Shown: positions 18,558 through 27,405 of the stretch, piece after piece
How positions within the stretch are numbered: the first letter of the stretch is position 1
Layout: the number at the start of each line of letters is the position of its first letter
From: Halopelagius longus
GTDB taxonomy: Archaea > Halobacteriota > Halobacteria > Halobacteriales > Haloferacaceae
Length of the DNA: 64,000 nt
Direction: 5' to 3'
Assembly: GCF_900100875.1 (NCBI RefSeq)
Contig: NZ_FNKQ01000007.1
Location: forward strand, 1 to 64,000
Made by a program: the position numbers and the translations under genes
Notes under the pieces: generated by a model
What the model was told of the DNA's origin: nothing
The model's database searches: none
What the model saw: the letters and a program-made list of their open reading frames with translations, nothing else

Positions 18558-18959
18558 ATGACCGACCAAGAGCGACTGCAGACAGACGAAGAGTGGAGAG
18601 AGAAACTATCGGCCGAGGAGTATCGGATCCTCCGCGAGAGCGGCACCGAGCCGCGCTTCTCGTCGGACCTGTTAGATGTCGACGAGGACGGGGTGTATCG
18701 ATGTGCCGGATGCGGTCAGGTACTGTTCGACGCCGAGACGAAGTACGGCGCCGACCACGCCTGGCCGAGCTTCTTCGACGCAGAGGAGGGAAGCATCGAG
18801 TTCCGCGAGGACCACAGTCACGGTATGACGCGAACCGAAGTCGCGTGTAGCAGGTGTGAGAGCCATCTCGGACACGTGTTCGACGACGGTCCCGAACCGA
18901 CCGAGAAGCGGTACTGCATCAACGGTGTCGCGCTCGACTTCGAGACGGACGCTGAATGA
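18558..18959 (+). CDS. msrB: peptide-methionine (R)-S-oxide reductase
   Basis: A 133-residue MsrB, which reduces the R-sulfoxide of methionine in oxidised proteins. Zinc-site pairs are at Cys49/Cys52 (RCAGCG) and Cys97/Cys100 (CSRC). The catalytic cysteine is Cys120 in RYCINGVALDF, and HAWPSFF is the substrate pocket. The ATG at 18558 was chosen because it gives the family's usual N-terminus; the longer open frame upstream is unrelated. msrA follows after 37 bp, so one transcript probably repairs both methionine sulfoxide forms. Confidence 0.95.
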   Translation: MTDQERLQTDEEWREKLSAEEYRILRESGTEPRFSSDLLDVDEDGVYRCAGCGQVLFDAETKYGADHAWPSFFDAEEGSIEFREDHSHGMTRTEVACSRCESHLGHVFDDGPEPTEKRYCINGVALDFETDAE

Positions 18960-18996
18960 GAAAGCACTGCCGCGCGGTCACGAACGATTTCCACCC

Positions 18997-19626
18997 ATGA
19001 ACCCCACTGCAACCACGATACGCGAGTACGATCAGAACGCACTAGATCGAGACGAGACCGAAACCGCAACGTTCGCACTCGGCTGTTTCTGGGGGCCAGA
19101 GGCGCAGTTCGGCGCGATGGACGGCATCGTCCGAACGCGAGTCGGCTACGCTGGCGGCACGAAACTGAATCCGACCTACCGCGAACTCGGAGATCAGACA
19201 GAAGCGTTCCGAGTCGATTACGATACCGACGACGTTTCGTACGCTGATCTCCTCGCCATCGTCTTCGATAGTCACGACCCGAACCATCAACCCCGAAAGC
19301 GACAGTACCAGAATATCGTATTTACTGACTCGCCGGAGCAGCGTGAGGCACTCGAAACGTACCTCGAAGCGAACGGGCTGGACGTCGATTCAATCGAGAC
19401 TCGGATCGAATCCCTCACCCGGTTCTACCCCGCCGAGAGCTATCATCAGAAATACAACCTCAAAGCAAAACAGTCGCTGTTAAACCCATTCGAGGAGGCG
19501 GGCTACGATGACGAGGAACTCCAAGAGTCGCCCGCAGCGGCGAAATTGAACGGGTACGCCGGGGGACACGATATCCCCGAAGAACACGAGATCGGTGCGG
19601 TTTTGGACCGGAGTCCGTCATCTTAG
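18997..19626 (+). CDS. msrA: peptide-methionine (S)-S-oxide reductase
   Basis: A 209-residue MsrA with the catalytic motif GCFWGPEAQF (Cys30), YAGG, and the substrate motif YHQKYNLK near residue 150. It reduces the S-sulfoxide of methionine. Together with msrB just upstream it forms a complete methionine-repair pair. This fits the oxidase- and redox-rich surroundings. Confidence 0.95.
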   Translation: MNPTATTIREYDQNALDRDETETATFALGCFWGPEAQFGAMDGIVRTRVGYAGGTKLNPTYRELGDQTEAFRVDYDTDDVSYADLLAIVFDSHDPNHQPRKRQYQNIVFTDSPEQREALETYLEANGLDVDSIETRIESLTRFYPAESYHQKYNLKAKQSLLNPFEEAGYDDEELQESPAAAKLNGYAGGHDIPEEHEIGAVLDRSPSS

Positions 19627-19713
19627 ATGCGAGTAGCGTCAACTGTAGAAGACAGATCAGTTACTGCTCGTGCCTTAGAACACTGCCCCCTAAAAAGCCG
19701 TAGTTTCGGTGCA

Positions 19714-19980
19714 TCACTTCCCTTCTCTCAGTTCTTCCCCGTGTTCTGCACAGAGAATGTCGCCCGTCTCGGTATGAAAAAAGAACTCATCGCCGGGGGT
19801 GATCTGCTCTCCGTCTTCGGCGCATCCATCTGCGTGCTTCAGAAAGTACTTCCCTTCCTCGCCTCCGGTTTCTAATCGCCCCGCCTGTACGGCAAATCGG
19901 ACGAGACCTTCCCCGATCTGAGTTCGGTCGGTCGTGTCCGCCGTCTCGAAGTGAATGACTGGCACAGGAATCACCTGCAA
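19714..19980 (-). CDS. small hypothetical protein
   Basis: Up to 88 residues, acidic, with FETADTTDRTQIGEGLVRFA and a C-terminal segment HTETGDILCAEHGEEL with one Cys and nearby His. I do not recognise the family. The start is uncertain: TTG at 19980, or GTG at 19974 or 19965. It converges on msrA. Confidence 0.6.
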   Translation of the reverse strand: MQVIPVPVIHFETADTTDRTQIGEGLVRFAVQAGRLETGGEEGKYFLKHADGCAEDGEQITPGDEFFFHTETGDILCAEHGEELREGK

Positions 19981-20152
19981 TCACCTACTGCTGCCAGATG
20001 GATAAAATCTCACTCGCGTTACTTCGCCGCCTTACTGGACTTCGAGTGGACTCCTTCGGTCGTCTGGACGGCGGTGGACACCAGCAAGCAGTTTCACGGA
20101 TCGCATCGGTATCTGGCGGTAGATTTATTGATTTCTCACGACGATCTGTACT

Positions 20153-20428
20153 ATGTCAGATTTCGGAGAACTGACCGCTGAAGTGCGTGGCGATATCGCG
20201 AACAGATTGTCCGAAGCTAGAGATACGCCCGTGTCGGTAACTCACGTTGAAAGTTCGCTTACGGATAATCAGATCGTCCTTTCGATCGAAGGGAATCCTC
20301 GAGAACTATTCCCGGAGCTGGACGATGAACTGAATTACGCCGAACTGTCGATGGTGGAACTAAAAATGTCCGTCACACCATCCAAGGAATTTGTCGATTT
20401 CCAAGATGCGGAACTCCCGGAGTGCTAA
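20153..20428 (+). CDS. small hypothetical protein
   Basis: 91 residues, acidic, with alternating strand-like segments (PVSVTHVESSLTDNQIVLSI, MVELKMSVTPSKEF). There is no recognisable motif. An AT-rich element (GATTTATTGATTT) lies about 25-30 bp before the ATG, typical of a haloarchaeal promoter. It is probably a single-gene unit. Confidence 0.65.
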   Translation: MSDFGELTAEVRGDIANRLSEARDTPVSVTHVESSLTDNQIVLSIEGNPRELFPELDDELNYAELSMVELKMSVTPSKEFVDFQDAELPEC

Positions 20429-20666
20429 TTACGGTACGCGAGCGCATCGTAGAACCGTTTTTTGTACGAATAGCGGTTGTCAAACTCCGGCGAACTCTCG
20501 GTCGATTAACTTCTGGCGGCTGGAGGGTCCCAAAAGGTCGGCTCGCCGACTTCGAGACCGAGGGGGTGAGTCGCAACACGATAGACAGGAGTTCGAGGAC
20601 CCCATCGAACGAGTCTTCCCAACCAAGTGAGCGCGATAGGTCCTTTGAGAAAGTCGGTAGAGACGC
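20429..20666. other. intergenic, nothing recognised
   Basis: About 240 bp with no supported gene. Confidence 0.35.
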
Positions 20667-22049
20667 TCACCCGTCGGTGAGAAGCGACGGCTCTTCGAAC
20701 GCCATCTCGACCTCGTCCAGAGTCCCGAGGAGGTCCGCTACCGTCGGAGCGACTGCGCGTGCGTCCACTTCGTCGTTTAAGACAAGTTCGGGTGCAGACG
20801 GTCCTCCGAGGGCGTACAGACCCCCGGCCGAGGGGTCGACTCTCCCGTGAGACCCACCGACTTTCGTGGGATCGAGCGACGCCAGTCCCGTCTCACCCAC
20901 GAAGAGTTCACAGGGGTCGAACCCCGGTTTCGCGTGGATGTCCATCTCGGTCGCGTACCGAGGGGCCTCGTCTCGATCGTGCCACCAGTAGTACTGAAAC
21001 CACGCGTCTCGTTCGGCAACGAGGACGACGTCGCCGGCGTTCGGGTGATCGATGTGGTGTTCGCGCTTACCGTCCGCACCCAGAACTCGCTCGACGCCGT
21101 CGAGTTCCGCTAACGCACTACGCGCTTTCTCCACGTGAGCGTCGTCGACGTACACGTGCGCTATCTGATGGTCGACCATCGCAAACGCCCGTGACCTCGC
21201 GAGGTCCACTTCTTGCCCCCCGCTTCCGTCGTCGGTCACCGAGAGCAGTCCCGCCGACCGGAGCGCGCGGTTCGGAAAGACCGGCGTCTCGACCGCATGG
21301 AAGCCGTATTCGCTCACGACGTTGACCACCGTCTCCTCCCACCGGTTGTCGGTCCGTAGTGCATCGAGGAACTCCCCGACTAGCTCATCGACCACCGCGA
21401 GTTCGGATTCGAGTTCGTCTCCCGGACCGTTCCGAAGTCCGGCGTAGTCGAGGTGAGGCACGTACACCCAGAGCATGTCGGGGTCGTACCGCTCTACTGC
21501 CTCTATGGCGGCGTTCAGTATCCACTCGCTGCTCTCCTCGTTGGCCATCGGTCCCCAGTAGTTGTGGAGAGGGAAGTGACCGTACTCCTCCTGCAGGTCG
21601 CCGTAGAAGTCGTCGGGGTTCGTCCAGCAGTTCATCTCGACGAGGTTGTCGTCCTCGTCTTCGATCGGCGACGGCGTCACGGCCACGTCTGCGGTCGTTC
21701 CGATGAGGTGTTGGAAGAAGAGGGCACCCGTCGTCAGTCCGGCGTCCTGAGCCGTCTCCCAGAGACGGTTTCGGTCGCCGCGGTCGCGTTCCCAGAAGGC
21801 GACTTCGTCTCGTTCGCGGTCGTACTGCCCGTTCGCGACGTCGCCGTGCTCCCTCGGCCCGCAGCCTTCGGCGAGGGTGGTCTGTACCGGGACGGTTACC
21901 GCAGGGAACGGCGGGCGTAGGGGCGCGACGGAGTCGAGGAGGCCGGCGAGATTAGGGGTCTTCTCCGTTCGGACGTGTTCGGGACGGAGACCGACGACGT
22001 CGAGAACGATCACCCGACCGGCACCGTCTGAGTGATCCACCGGTCTCAC
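20667..22049 (-). CDS. alkaline-phosphatase-fold phosphodiesterase (EboF-like position)
   Basis: 460 residues of the nucleotide pyrophosphatase/phosphodiesterase branch. VIVLDVVGL holds the first metal Asp, FPAVTVPVQTTLAEG the nucleophile Thr, VYVPHLDYAGL the Asp/His pair, and GGSHGRV the last His. Where many relatives have SDHG this protein reads VVSEYGF. The GTG at 22049 overlaps the stop of the inositol-phosphate synthase gene by 3 bases; a GTG at 22040 is an alternative. Most of the open frame upstream is antisense-like sequence and was rejected. Bacterial ebo clusters carry a similar enzyme with UbiA-like EboC, so it probably hydrolyses a phosphate ester in that pathway. Confidence 0.88.
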   Translation of the reverse strand: MRPVDHSDGAGRVIVLDVVGLRPEHVRTEKTPNLAGLLDSVAPLRPPFPAVTVPVQTTLAEGCGPREHGDVANGQYDRERDEVAFWERDRGDRNRLWETAQDAGLTTGALFFQHLIGTTADVAVTPSPIEDEDDNLVEMNCWTNPDDFYGDLQEEYGHFPLHNYWGPMANEESSEWILNAAIEAVERYDPDMLWVYVPHLDYAGLRNGPGDELESELAVVDELVGEFLDALRTDNRWEETVVNVVSEYGFHAVETPVFPNRALRSAGLLSVTDDGSGGQEVDLARSRAFAMVDHQIAHVYVDDAHVEKARSALAELDGVERVLGADGKREHHIDHPNAGDVVLVAERDAWFQYYWWHDRDEAPRYATEMDIHAKPGFDPCELFVGETGLASLDPTKVGGSHGRVDPSAGGLYALGGPSAPELVLNDEVDARAVAPTVADLLGTLDEVEMAFEEPSLLTDG

Positions 22050-23236
22050 TCCCCCGTGTGACTGTTCGCGTACTCTCGGAGGCGGTCGAACTGTAGGGAG
22101 AGATCGTGCTCGTCGACCCCCAGCGGTTGTTTGAAGAACGAGGCGAGTTGCGGCTGGAGTCCGGATTCGCCTCGTTCGTCCGCGAACGCGACGAGTCGAA
22201 CGAGGTCGAGTACGAGCGGTGCGGCGAGCGCCGAATCTGACCCCTCCCACGTGAACTGCATCTTCATCCGCGTCCCGAGGAACCCGTCGAACCTGATGTC
22301 GTCCCAAGCGGTCTTCCAGTCCGCTAGCGGCGGCGCGTAGTCGATACGGACGCGGTTGTGGAAGTCACCGTCGAGAATGCCTTCGAGAACGCCACCCTTG
22401 GTTTCGAGTTTCCCGGCCTCGTTCTCCTCGTCTTCGAGTACCTCGCCGTCCGCGTTCCCGAGAATGTTGTGCCCCTCCCACGAACGGACGCGCAGGTTTC
22501 GAGACGCGAACATCGGTGCGAGCGCCGACTTGACGAGCGTCTCACCCGTCTTCGCGTCGCGGCCCATGTGCGGGACTCCGTTTTTGTCCGCCAGTTCCAC
22601 GAGGCCGCCGAGCGCACTCCCCGTACTGGGAGTGAAGTTGACGTAGGGACGTCCGTCGACGAGTGCGGCGTACGCGTACAGCGAACTTGCCGGAAGGTCG
22701 CTGTCGTCGTCTGCCATCGCCCCCTCGAACGCCGAGAGCGTGTCGTACCGCTCGGGATTCGAAAGCGGGGGTTCGCTCGAAGCGGCGTTTACGACGACGA
22801 TTCTGTCGAGGTCGTTCTCTCGCGCGAACGAGCGGTAGTCGGAGCGAATCTGCTCGACGACGTCCTCGACCGACGGCTCTCTCAACGTCTCGTCCGCGAG
22901 GTCGGTGACGGCGTTTCCACAGTTGACCGCCGTACCGACTTCGATGCGCTCGTCGACCGCTTCGAGGTCTTCGCGGACTGCGTCCACGGTCTCTCTCGAT
23001 GGTATGCCGTTCTCGGACAGCGTACGCGCCGTTTCGAGGACGGACGTCCGTCGAATGTCGTGGCCGCCGAAGATCAACCGTTCGACGGAGGGGAGATCTA
23101 ACCGTGAGCAGGGCTCTCGTGCCGTCACCATCCCCGTCGTATCGGCTTCGCCGTGAGCAATCGCGCGCGCACCGACGATAGCCGTCGTCGCCACGTTACC
23201 GCGAGCGCCGACGATCCAGACGCCGGTCTTACTCAT
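22046..23236 (-). CDS. inositol-3-phosphate synthase family protein
   Basis: 396 residues of the myo-inositol-1-phosphate synthase family. GVWIVGARGNVATTA is the NAD-binding glycine loop, VVVNAASSEPP and PYVNFTPSTG form the active-site region, GRDAKTGETLVKSALAPMF is the catalytic lysine segment, and SWEGHNILGNADG follows. The enzyme makes inositol 3-phosphate from glucose 6-phosphate. In this setting a relative acting on another sugar phosphate is possible. It is translationally coupled to the phosphodiesterase downstream and divergent from the TatD gene (197 bp shared promoter). Confidence 0.9.
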   Translation of the reverse strand: MSKTGVWIVGARGNVATTAIVGARAIAHGEADTTGMVTAREPCSRLDLPSVERLIFGGHDIRRTSVLETARTLSENGIPSRETVDAVREDLEAVDERIEVGTAVNCGNAVTDLADETLREPSVEDVVEQIRSDYRSFARENDLDRIVVVNAASSEPPLSNPERYDTLSAFEGAMADDDSDLPASSLYAYAALVDGRPYVNFTPSTGSALGGLVELADKNGVPHMGRDAKTGETLVKSALAPMFASRNLRVRSWEGHNILGNADGEVLEDEENEAGKLETKGGVLEGILDGDFHNRVRIDYAPPLADWKTAWDDIRFDGFLGTRMKMQFTWEGSDSALAAPLVLDLVRLVAFADERGESGLQPQLASFFKQPLGVDEHDLSLQFDRLREYANSHTGE

Positions 23237-23433
23237 ACTGTACCCGGAGAGTCACACTGATCGGTTGTACTGCGTTCATCGCACACTATCCGTCTGTACG
23301 GAAACTCTAATCAACCCTCGGAAGGATCACCATCCGTGATTGTACTTCTAGTCCCTACGAACGGACAATTAAAAAACACATTCGTACCGAGGGCCAATTA
23401 CACCTAAACGTCTCTCTTCCGCATATTATCGCC
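23237..23433. promoter_or_regulatory. shared divergent promoter of the Ebo-like cluster
   Basis: The 197 bp between the synthase (minus) and TatD (plus) genes contain an AATTAAAAAA run at about 23367-23376 and no gene. Confidence 0.4.
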
Positions 23434-24234
23434 ATGCGCGTCATTGACCCTCACATGCACATGGTTTCTCGCTCGACGGACGACTACGAGCGGGCACGAA
23501 GTGCAGGAATCGAGTGCTGTATCGAACCAGCGTTCTGGAGCGGGACCGACAAACGGCATGCGGGGTCGTTCTTCGACTACTTCGAGCAGATCATCGAACA
23601 CGAGACCGAAAGGGCGGAACGAGTCGCCGGCATCGACCACTACGTTACGATAGCCCTCGAACCGAAGGAGGCGAACTACCCGGAGATAGCAGAGGAGATT
23701 ATGGAGAGAATCCCCGAGTACCTCAACCGGGACCCGGTAGTCGGCGTCGGAGAGATAGGCCTCGACCAAGATACGCCGGAGGAACGAGACGCCTTCCGTC
23801 GGCAGCTTCGAATGGCCGAAGAACGGGAGCTTCCGGTCATCGTCCACACGCCTCACACGAACAAACCGGAAGGCACGGAGACGATCGTCGATATGATCGA
23901 AGACGAGGACGTCACCCAAGAGCGGATAATCATCGACCACAACACCGAGAACACCATCGATACGTCGATACAGACGGACTGTTGGGTCGGCTTCACGCTG
24001 TACCCCGGAAAGATCGAGGACGACGCCGCCATCGACCTCCTCGAAGAGTACGGCACGGAGAAGATGATTCTCAACAGCGCGGCGGACTGGGATCCGTCGG
24101 ATCCGCTCGCCGTACCGAAGGCCCGCGACAAGATGCTCGACAGGGGGTGGGACCGTGAGGAGGTCCGGAAGGTTGTCTTCGAGAACCCCTACGAGTTCTT
24201 CGACCAATCGCCCAACTTCGATTACGAACCCTGA
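23434..24234 (+). CDS. TatD-family metal hydrolase (EboB-like)
   Basis: A 266-residue TIM-barrel hydrolase. DPHMHM (5-10) provides the first metal histidines, GVGEIGLDQ the Glu, IVHTPH and IIIDHNTENT the others, and ILNSAADW stands where amidohydrolases have the last Asp. Its start (MRVIDPHMHMVSRSTDDYE) resembles the TatD proteins encoded in bacterial ebo clusters more than DNase TatD. It is first in a plus-strand run with the EboE-like gene 14 bp downstream. Confidence 0.88.
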   Translation: MRVIDPHMHMVSRSTDDYERARSAGIECCIEPAFWSGTDKRHAGSFFDYFEQIIEHETERAERVAGIDHYVTIALEPKEANYPEIAEEIMERIPEYLNRDPVVGVGEIGLDQDTPEERDAFRRQLRMAEERELPVIVHTPHTNKPEGTETIVDMIEDEDVTQERIIIDHNTENTIDTSIQTDCWVGFTLYPGKIEDDAAIDLLEEYGTEKMILNSAADWDPSDPLAVPKARDKMLDRGWDREEVRKVVFENPYEFFDQSPNFDYEP

Positions 24235-24248
24235 GTACTACTTCGACC

Positions 24249-25079
24249 ATGCAATTCGGATTCTCAACCAACGCGTTCCGAAAGTACGGCCTCACCGAAT
24301 CCATCGAAGTCCTCGCCGACGCGGGCTACGACGGTGTCGAGATACTGCTAGATCAGCCGCACCTGTATCCACCAGAGGCCGACGAGGAGGAAGTCGAAGA
24401 GGTCGTACAGACGCTCGACGACCGTGAGATCGCAATCAGCAACTGCAACGCGTTCATGCTGACGGCCATCGAGGACTTTCACCACCCCTCGTTCGTCGAA
24501 CCGGACGAGGACTACCGCCGTCGGCGCGTCAAGTTCACCCTCGCCGCACTCGATACCGCCGCGGCGCTGGGGGCCGAACACATCTCCATCGAACCCGGCG
24601 GTCCCGTCCCCCATGACCACTCCCGCGAGTGGGCCACGGACACGTTCGTCAAGGGACTGACCGAGGTGTCGACCAAGGCCGAGGAGGTCGGCGTGGACGT
24701 GTTGGTCGAACCCGAGCCCGATCTGCTCATCGAGACGTCTGACGAGTTCCTCGAACTCATGGACCGCATCGACTCCCCGCGGATCGGATGTAACTTTGAC
24801 GCAGGCCACTTCTTCTGCGTTGGCGAGGACCCGACTGCGCTGGTCGAAAAGTTGGCGGACTACACGAAACACTACCACCTCGAAGACATCCCCGCTGACC
24901 GGACCCACGAGCACACGCAGCTGGGCGAAGGAGATATGGATATCGATGGATTCCTCTCGACGCTCGAAGACGTTGGCTACGACGGGTTCGTGACCGTCGA
25001 ACTGTATCCGTACGAGGAAACCGCCGCGGAGACGGCTCGAGACGCGATGGAGTACCTCGACGAGCACGGGTGGACGTGA
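24249..25079 (+). CDS. sugar-phosphate isomerase-like TIM barrel (EboE-like)
   Basis: 276 residues of the xylose-isomerase-like TIM-barrel family. GFSTNAFRKY starts strand 1, LGAEHISIEPGG and VLVEPEPDLLIET carry metal-ligand Glu, IGCNFDAGHFF the Asp/His, and YHLEDIPADRTHEH and TVELYPYEE close the site. This family includes EboE of ebo clusters. The product is unknown. The gene overlaps the EboC-like prenyltransferase start by 10 bp. Confidence 0.88.
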   Translation: MQFGFSTNAFRKYGLTESIEVLADAGYDGVEILLDQPHLYPPEADEEEVEEVVQTLDDREIAISNCNAFMLTAIEDFHHPSFVEPDEDYRRRRVKFTLAALDTAAALGAEHISIEPGGPVPHDHSREWATDTFVKGLTEVSTKAEEVGVDVLVEPEPDLLIETSDEFLELMDRIDSPRIGCNFDAGHFFCVGEDPTALVEKLADYTKHYHLEDIPADRTHEHTQLGEGDMDIDGFLSTLEDVGYDGFVTVELYPYEETAAETARDAMEYLDEHGWT

Positions 25080-26023
25080 GGGTGGCGCTCGGGCGGCCCG
25101 GTCTCAGGCGAACGCTCTCGGGATATGCGGCGCTCGTACGCGTACCGAATCTATTCACTGCGCCGCCGGACGTATTAGCGGGTATCGCCCTCGCAACTGC
25201 GGTCGGTACTTCTGTTTTGGTGACCGAGGCCCTCGGTGCAGCCGTCGCATCGGTACTCCTCTATGCGGGCGGGACGACCCTGAACGACTACTTCGACGCC
25301 GAAGTGGACGCCGAGGAGCGCCCTGAACGTCCCATCCCTTCGGGCCGTGTCTCGCGAACTACCGCACTTGCGTTGGGAACTGCGTTGCTCGTGAGCGGCG
25401 TCGCCGTGGCTTTCGTCGCTGCGGGGCTCTCTGCAGGGTTCGTGGCTGCACTCGTCGCCCTCGTCGTCGTGTTGTACGATGGCCCGCTCAAAGGTGGACC
25501 CGCGGGGTTCCTTGCGATGGGTACGGCTCGCGGACTCAACGTCACCCTCGGATTCGCCAGTACGTCCGCCATCGACCTCTATGCGGCGCCGTCCGTCACC
25601 GTCCCGCCGTGGCTGTTTGTGGTCCCGCCCACCGTCACTCTCTACGTGGCAGCGTTCACGTATATGGCGGCACGAGAAGCGACCGGTGCGGACAGACGAG
25701 CCGTCGTCGTCGCCGCGATGGGTGCAGCGATGGTCACGCCGGTTCCGCCCGTCGTCGTACTGAGTGTCGATACGGAACTCATCCTGGTCGGCGTCTCGAC
25801 GTTACTTGCGGGAGCCTTCATCACATGGACTGGCCGGGCGTTACAGAGGGCGTATCGCAATCCGAGCCCCGAAGTCGTCGGTCCGGCAATCGGGACTTGT
25901 GTCCTCGCACTTATCGTGTTAGACGCCGCGTTTGCCGCGGGGGAGGGTCTCGGTTGGGCGCTCGGTACGCTCTCGTTTTTAATTCCCGCCGCTGGACTGA
26001 CCCGTGCGTTCGACATATCATAA
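25070..26023 (+). CDS. eboC: UbiA-like prenyltransferase (EboC-like)
   Basis: A 317-residue polytopic membrane protein of the UbiA superfamily. The first Asp-rich motif is NDYFDAEVDAEERPERP (about residues 75-91), binding prenyl diphosphate through magnesium. The second region, VVLYDGPLKGGPAG, has a single Asp. About eight hydrophobic helices are visible. It starts at GTG 25070 inside the end of the EboE-like gene, so translation is coupled. In ebo clusters EboC is thought to attach a prenyl group to, or help move, an unknown precursor. The symbol rests on family and context, not on a demonstrated function. Confidence 0.85.
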   Translation: MDVRVALGRPGLRRTLSGYAALVRVPNLFTAPPDVLAGIALATAVGTSVLVTEALGAAVASVLLYAGGTTLNDYFDAEVDAEERPERPIPSGRVSRTTALALGTALLVSGVAVAFVAAGLSAGFVAALVALVVVLYDGPLKGGPAGFLAMGTARGLNVTLGFASTSAIDLYAAPSVTVPPWLFVVPPTVTLYVAAFTYMAAREATGADRRAVVVAAMGAAMVTPVPPVVVLSVDTELILVGVSTLLAGAFITWTGRALQRAYRNPSPEVVGPAIGTCVLALIVLDAAFAAGEGLGWALGTLSFLIPAAGLTRAFDIS

Positions 26024-26071
26024 CTCTATCAATTTTTAACTTATTTACGAACGGCTGTCGTGTCTCTCCAC

Positions 26072-26920
26072 ATGGTGCAATTAGCGTTCTCGACGAATGC
26101 GTTCACACGGTACTCGCTCCCCGAGGCGATACGTCGGATCGCCGACCATGGGTACGCCGGCGTCGAGCTTTTGGGAGATACGCCTCACGCGTACTTTCCG
26201 GAGTTCGACGACGACGAGCGAACGGCCGTGTTGGACGCCCTCGACGAAACTGGTCTCGAAGTGTCGAACGTCAACGCGAACACCGCGATGGGGTATTATG
26301 ACGACGCACCGCCGTCGTCGTTCTTCGACCCGAGTATCGTCACGGCTAACGACGGAGAGCGTGAGTGGCGCGTTGAGTACACGAAACGTGCGATAGACCT
26401 CGCAGAAGTGACCGATGCGCCCGCAGTTTGCGTCGCGACGGGCCGTCCGCTTCCCGGTAATCCGCCAGACCGAGCGTACGACTATCTCCGAGACTCCTTA
26501 CACGAGATTCTCGATTACGCCGAACCGCGCGGCGTTGAGGTGGGAATCGAGTTCGAACCCGAACTCCTTGTGGAGTGTACCGACGAAGTACTCGAACTCA
26601 TCGACGATATCGGCCGCGACTCGTTGGGGATTAATCTCGACATCGGTCACGCTGCCGTGTACGGGGAGGACCTCACGGAGACGATTCACCGCAGTGAGGG
26701 ACACATCACCGGCGTCCACCTAGAGGACATCGAGGGAGGGCGGCGAGGAAAGCACTATCATCTCATCCCCGAAGAAGGTGACTTGGATTTCGGGGCAGTT
26801 TTCGACGCATTCGACGATATCGCCTACGAGGGGTTCGCGACCCTCGAACTGTACACCTACCCCGATAAACCGGACGAGGCCGCGAAGGAGGCTTACGAGG
26901 CGCTCTCGGGACATGTCTGA
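26072..26920 (+). CDS. second EboE-like sugar-phosphate isomerase TIM barrel
   Basis: A 282-residue paralogue of the protein at 24249-25079. AFSTNAFTRYSLPEA, VEVGIEFEPELLVECTDEVL, LGINLDIGHAAVYGED, GVHLEDIEGGRRGKHYH and LELYTYPDKP mark the barrel and metal site. An AT-rich promoter-like stretch (TTTTTAACTTATTTA, about 26032-26046) precedes ATG 26072, so it may have its own promoter. Two such barrels in one cluster suggest two successive isomerase or hydrolase steps. Confidence 0.87.
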   Translation: MVQLAFSTNAFTRYSLPEAIRRIADHGYAGVELLGDTPHAYFPEFDDDERTAVLDALDETGLEVSNVNANTAMGYYDDAPPSSFFDPSIVTANDGEREWRVEYTKRAIDLAEVTDAPAVCVATGRPLPGNPPDRAYDYLRDSLHEILDYAEPRGVEVGIEFEPELLVECTDEVLELIDDIGRDSLGINLDIGHAAVYGEDLTETIHRSEGHITGVHLEDIEGGRRGKHYHLIPEEGDLDFGAVFDAFDDIAYEGFATLELYTYPDKPDEAAKEAYEALSGHV

Positions 26921-26925
26921 TCAAG

Positions 26926-27069
26926 TCAGACGAAACGTCCCGGACTCCGTTCGAATTCCTCCTTGTGCTCGTCTGAGCAGAACCGGTACCGCCTGTTTTC
27001 GTGCTGCATGCTGCTGTCCTCGGCCTCGTGCGTTTCCCCTCCACACACCGTACAAATGTCTTCATTCAT
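26926..27069 (-). CDS. TRASH/YHS-type small zinc protein
   Basis: 47 residues: MNEDICTVCGGETHEAE, then RFCSDEHKEEFERSPGRF. The CxxC...C...H pattern and FxxxPxxF ending are those of TRASH/YHS metal-binding domains, often linked to copper or other heavy metals. The ATG at 27069 was chosen because the upstream extension lacks any domain. It converges with the EboE-like gene, 5 bp apart. Confidence 0.75.
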   Translation of the reverse strand: MNEDICTVCGGETHEAEDSSMQHENRRYRFCSDEHKEEFERSPGRFV

Positions 27070-27405
27070 CGGTACAGAAACGTGTGGCACGGCGGAGAAA
27101 AAGGATGGTGGCTGATCATCTGTCACGATTCTGAAGAAGTTCGTGGAGGTGACGATGCACGAGATAGCTGGAGCGATCTGTTGATACACCCGACGAGCGT
27201 AATGATGAACGCTTCGCTCAGGAAGCGACGACAGGTGGTGGGCGAGTCGACATAGAGAGCGACCGCTCGGACGATTCATGTGACGACCTCACACCGGCGA
27301 GGACGATACCCTCTCGGACGAGGTAGATACGGCGACCACGGCGGTCGTGCGTTCTCCTCACGTCACCGGGGTAGCTTTCTACCGTACACGATAGAGTTAC
27401 TACGC
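27070..27405. other. intergenic, no gene seen
   Basis: The 336 bp between two divergent genes have no frame with haloarchaeal character. Confidence 0.4.

Noticed and set aside
22358-23101. 247-codon plus-strand open frame
   Set aside because: Antisense to the inositol-phosphate synthase, whose motifs are clear on the minus strand.
23404-24207. 267-codon minus-strand open frame
   Set aside because: Antisense to the TatD-family gene.
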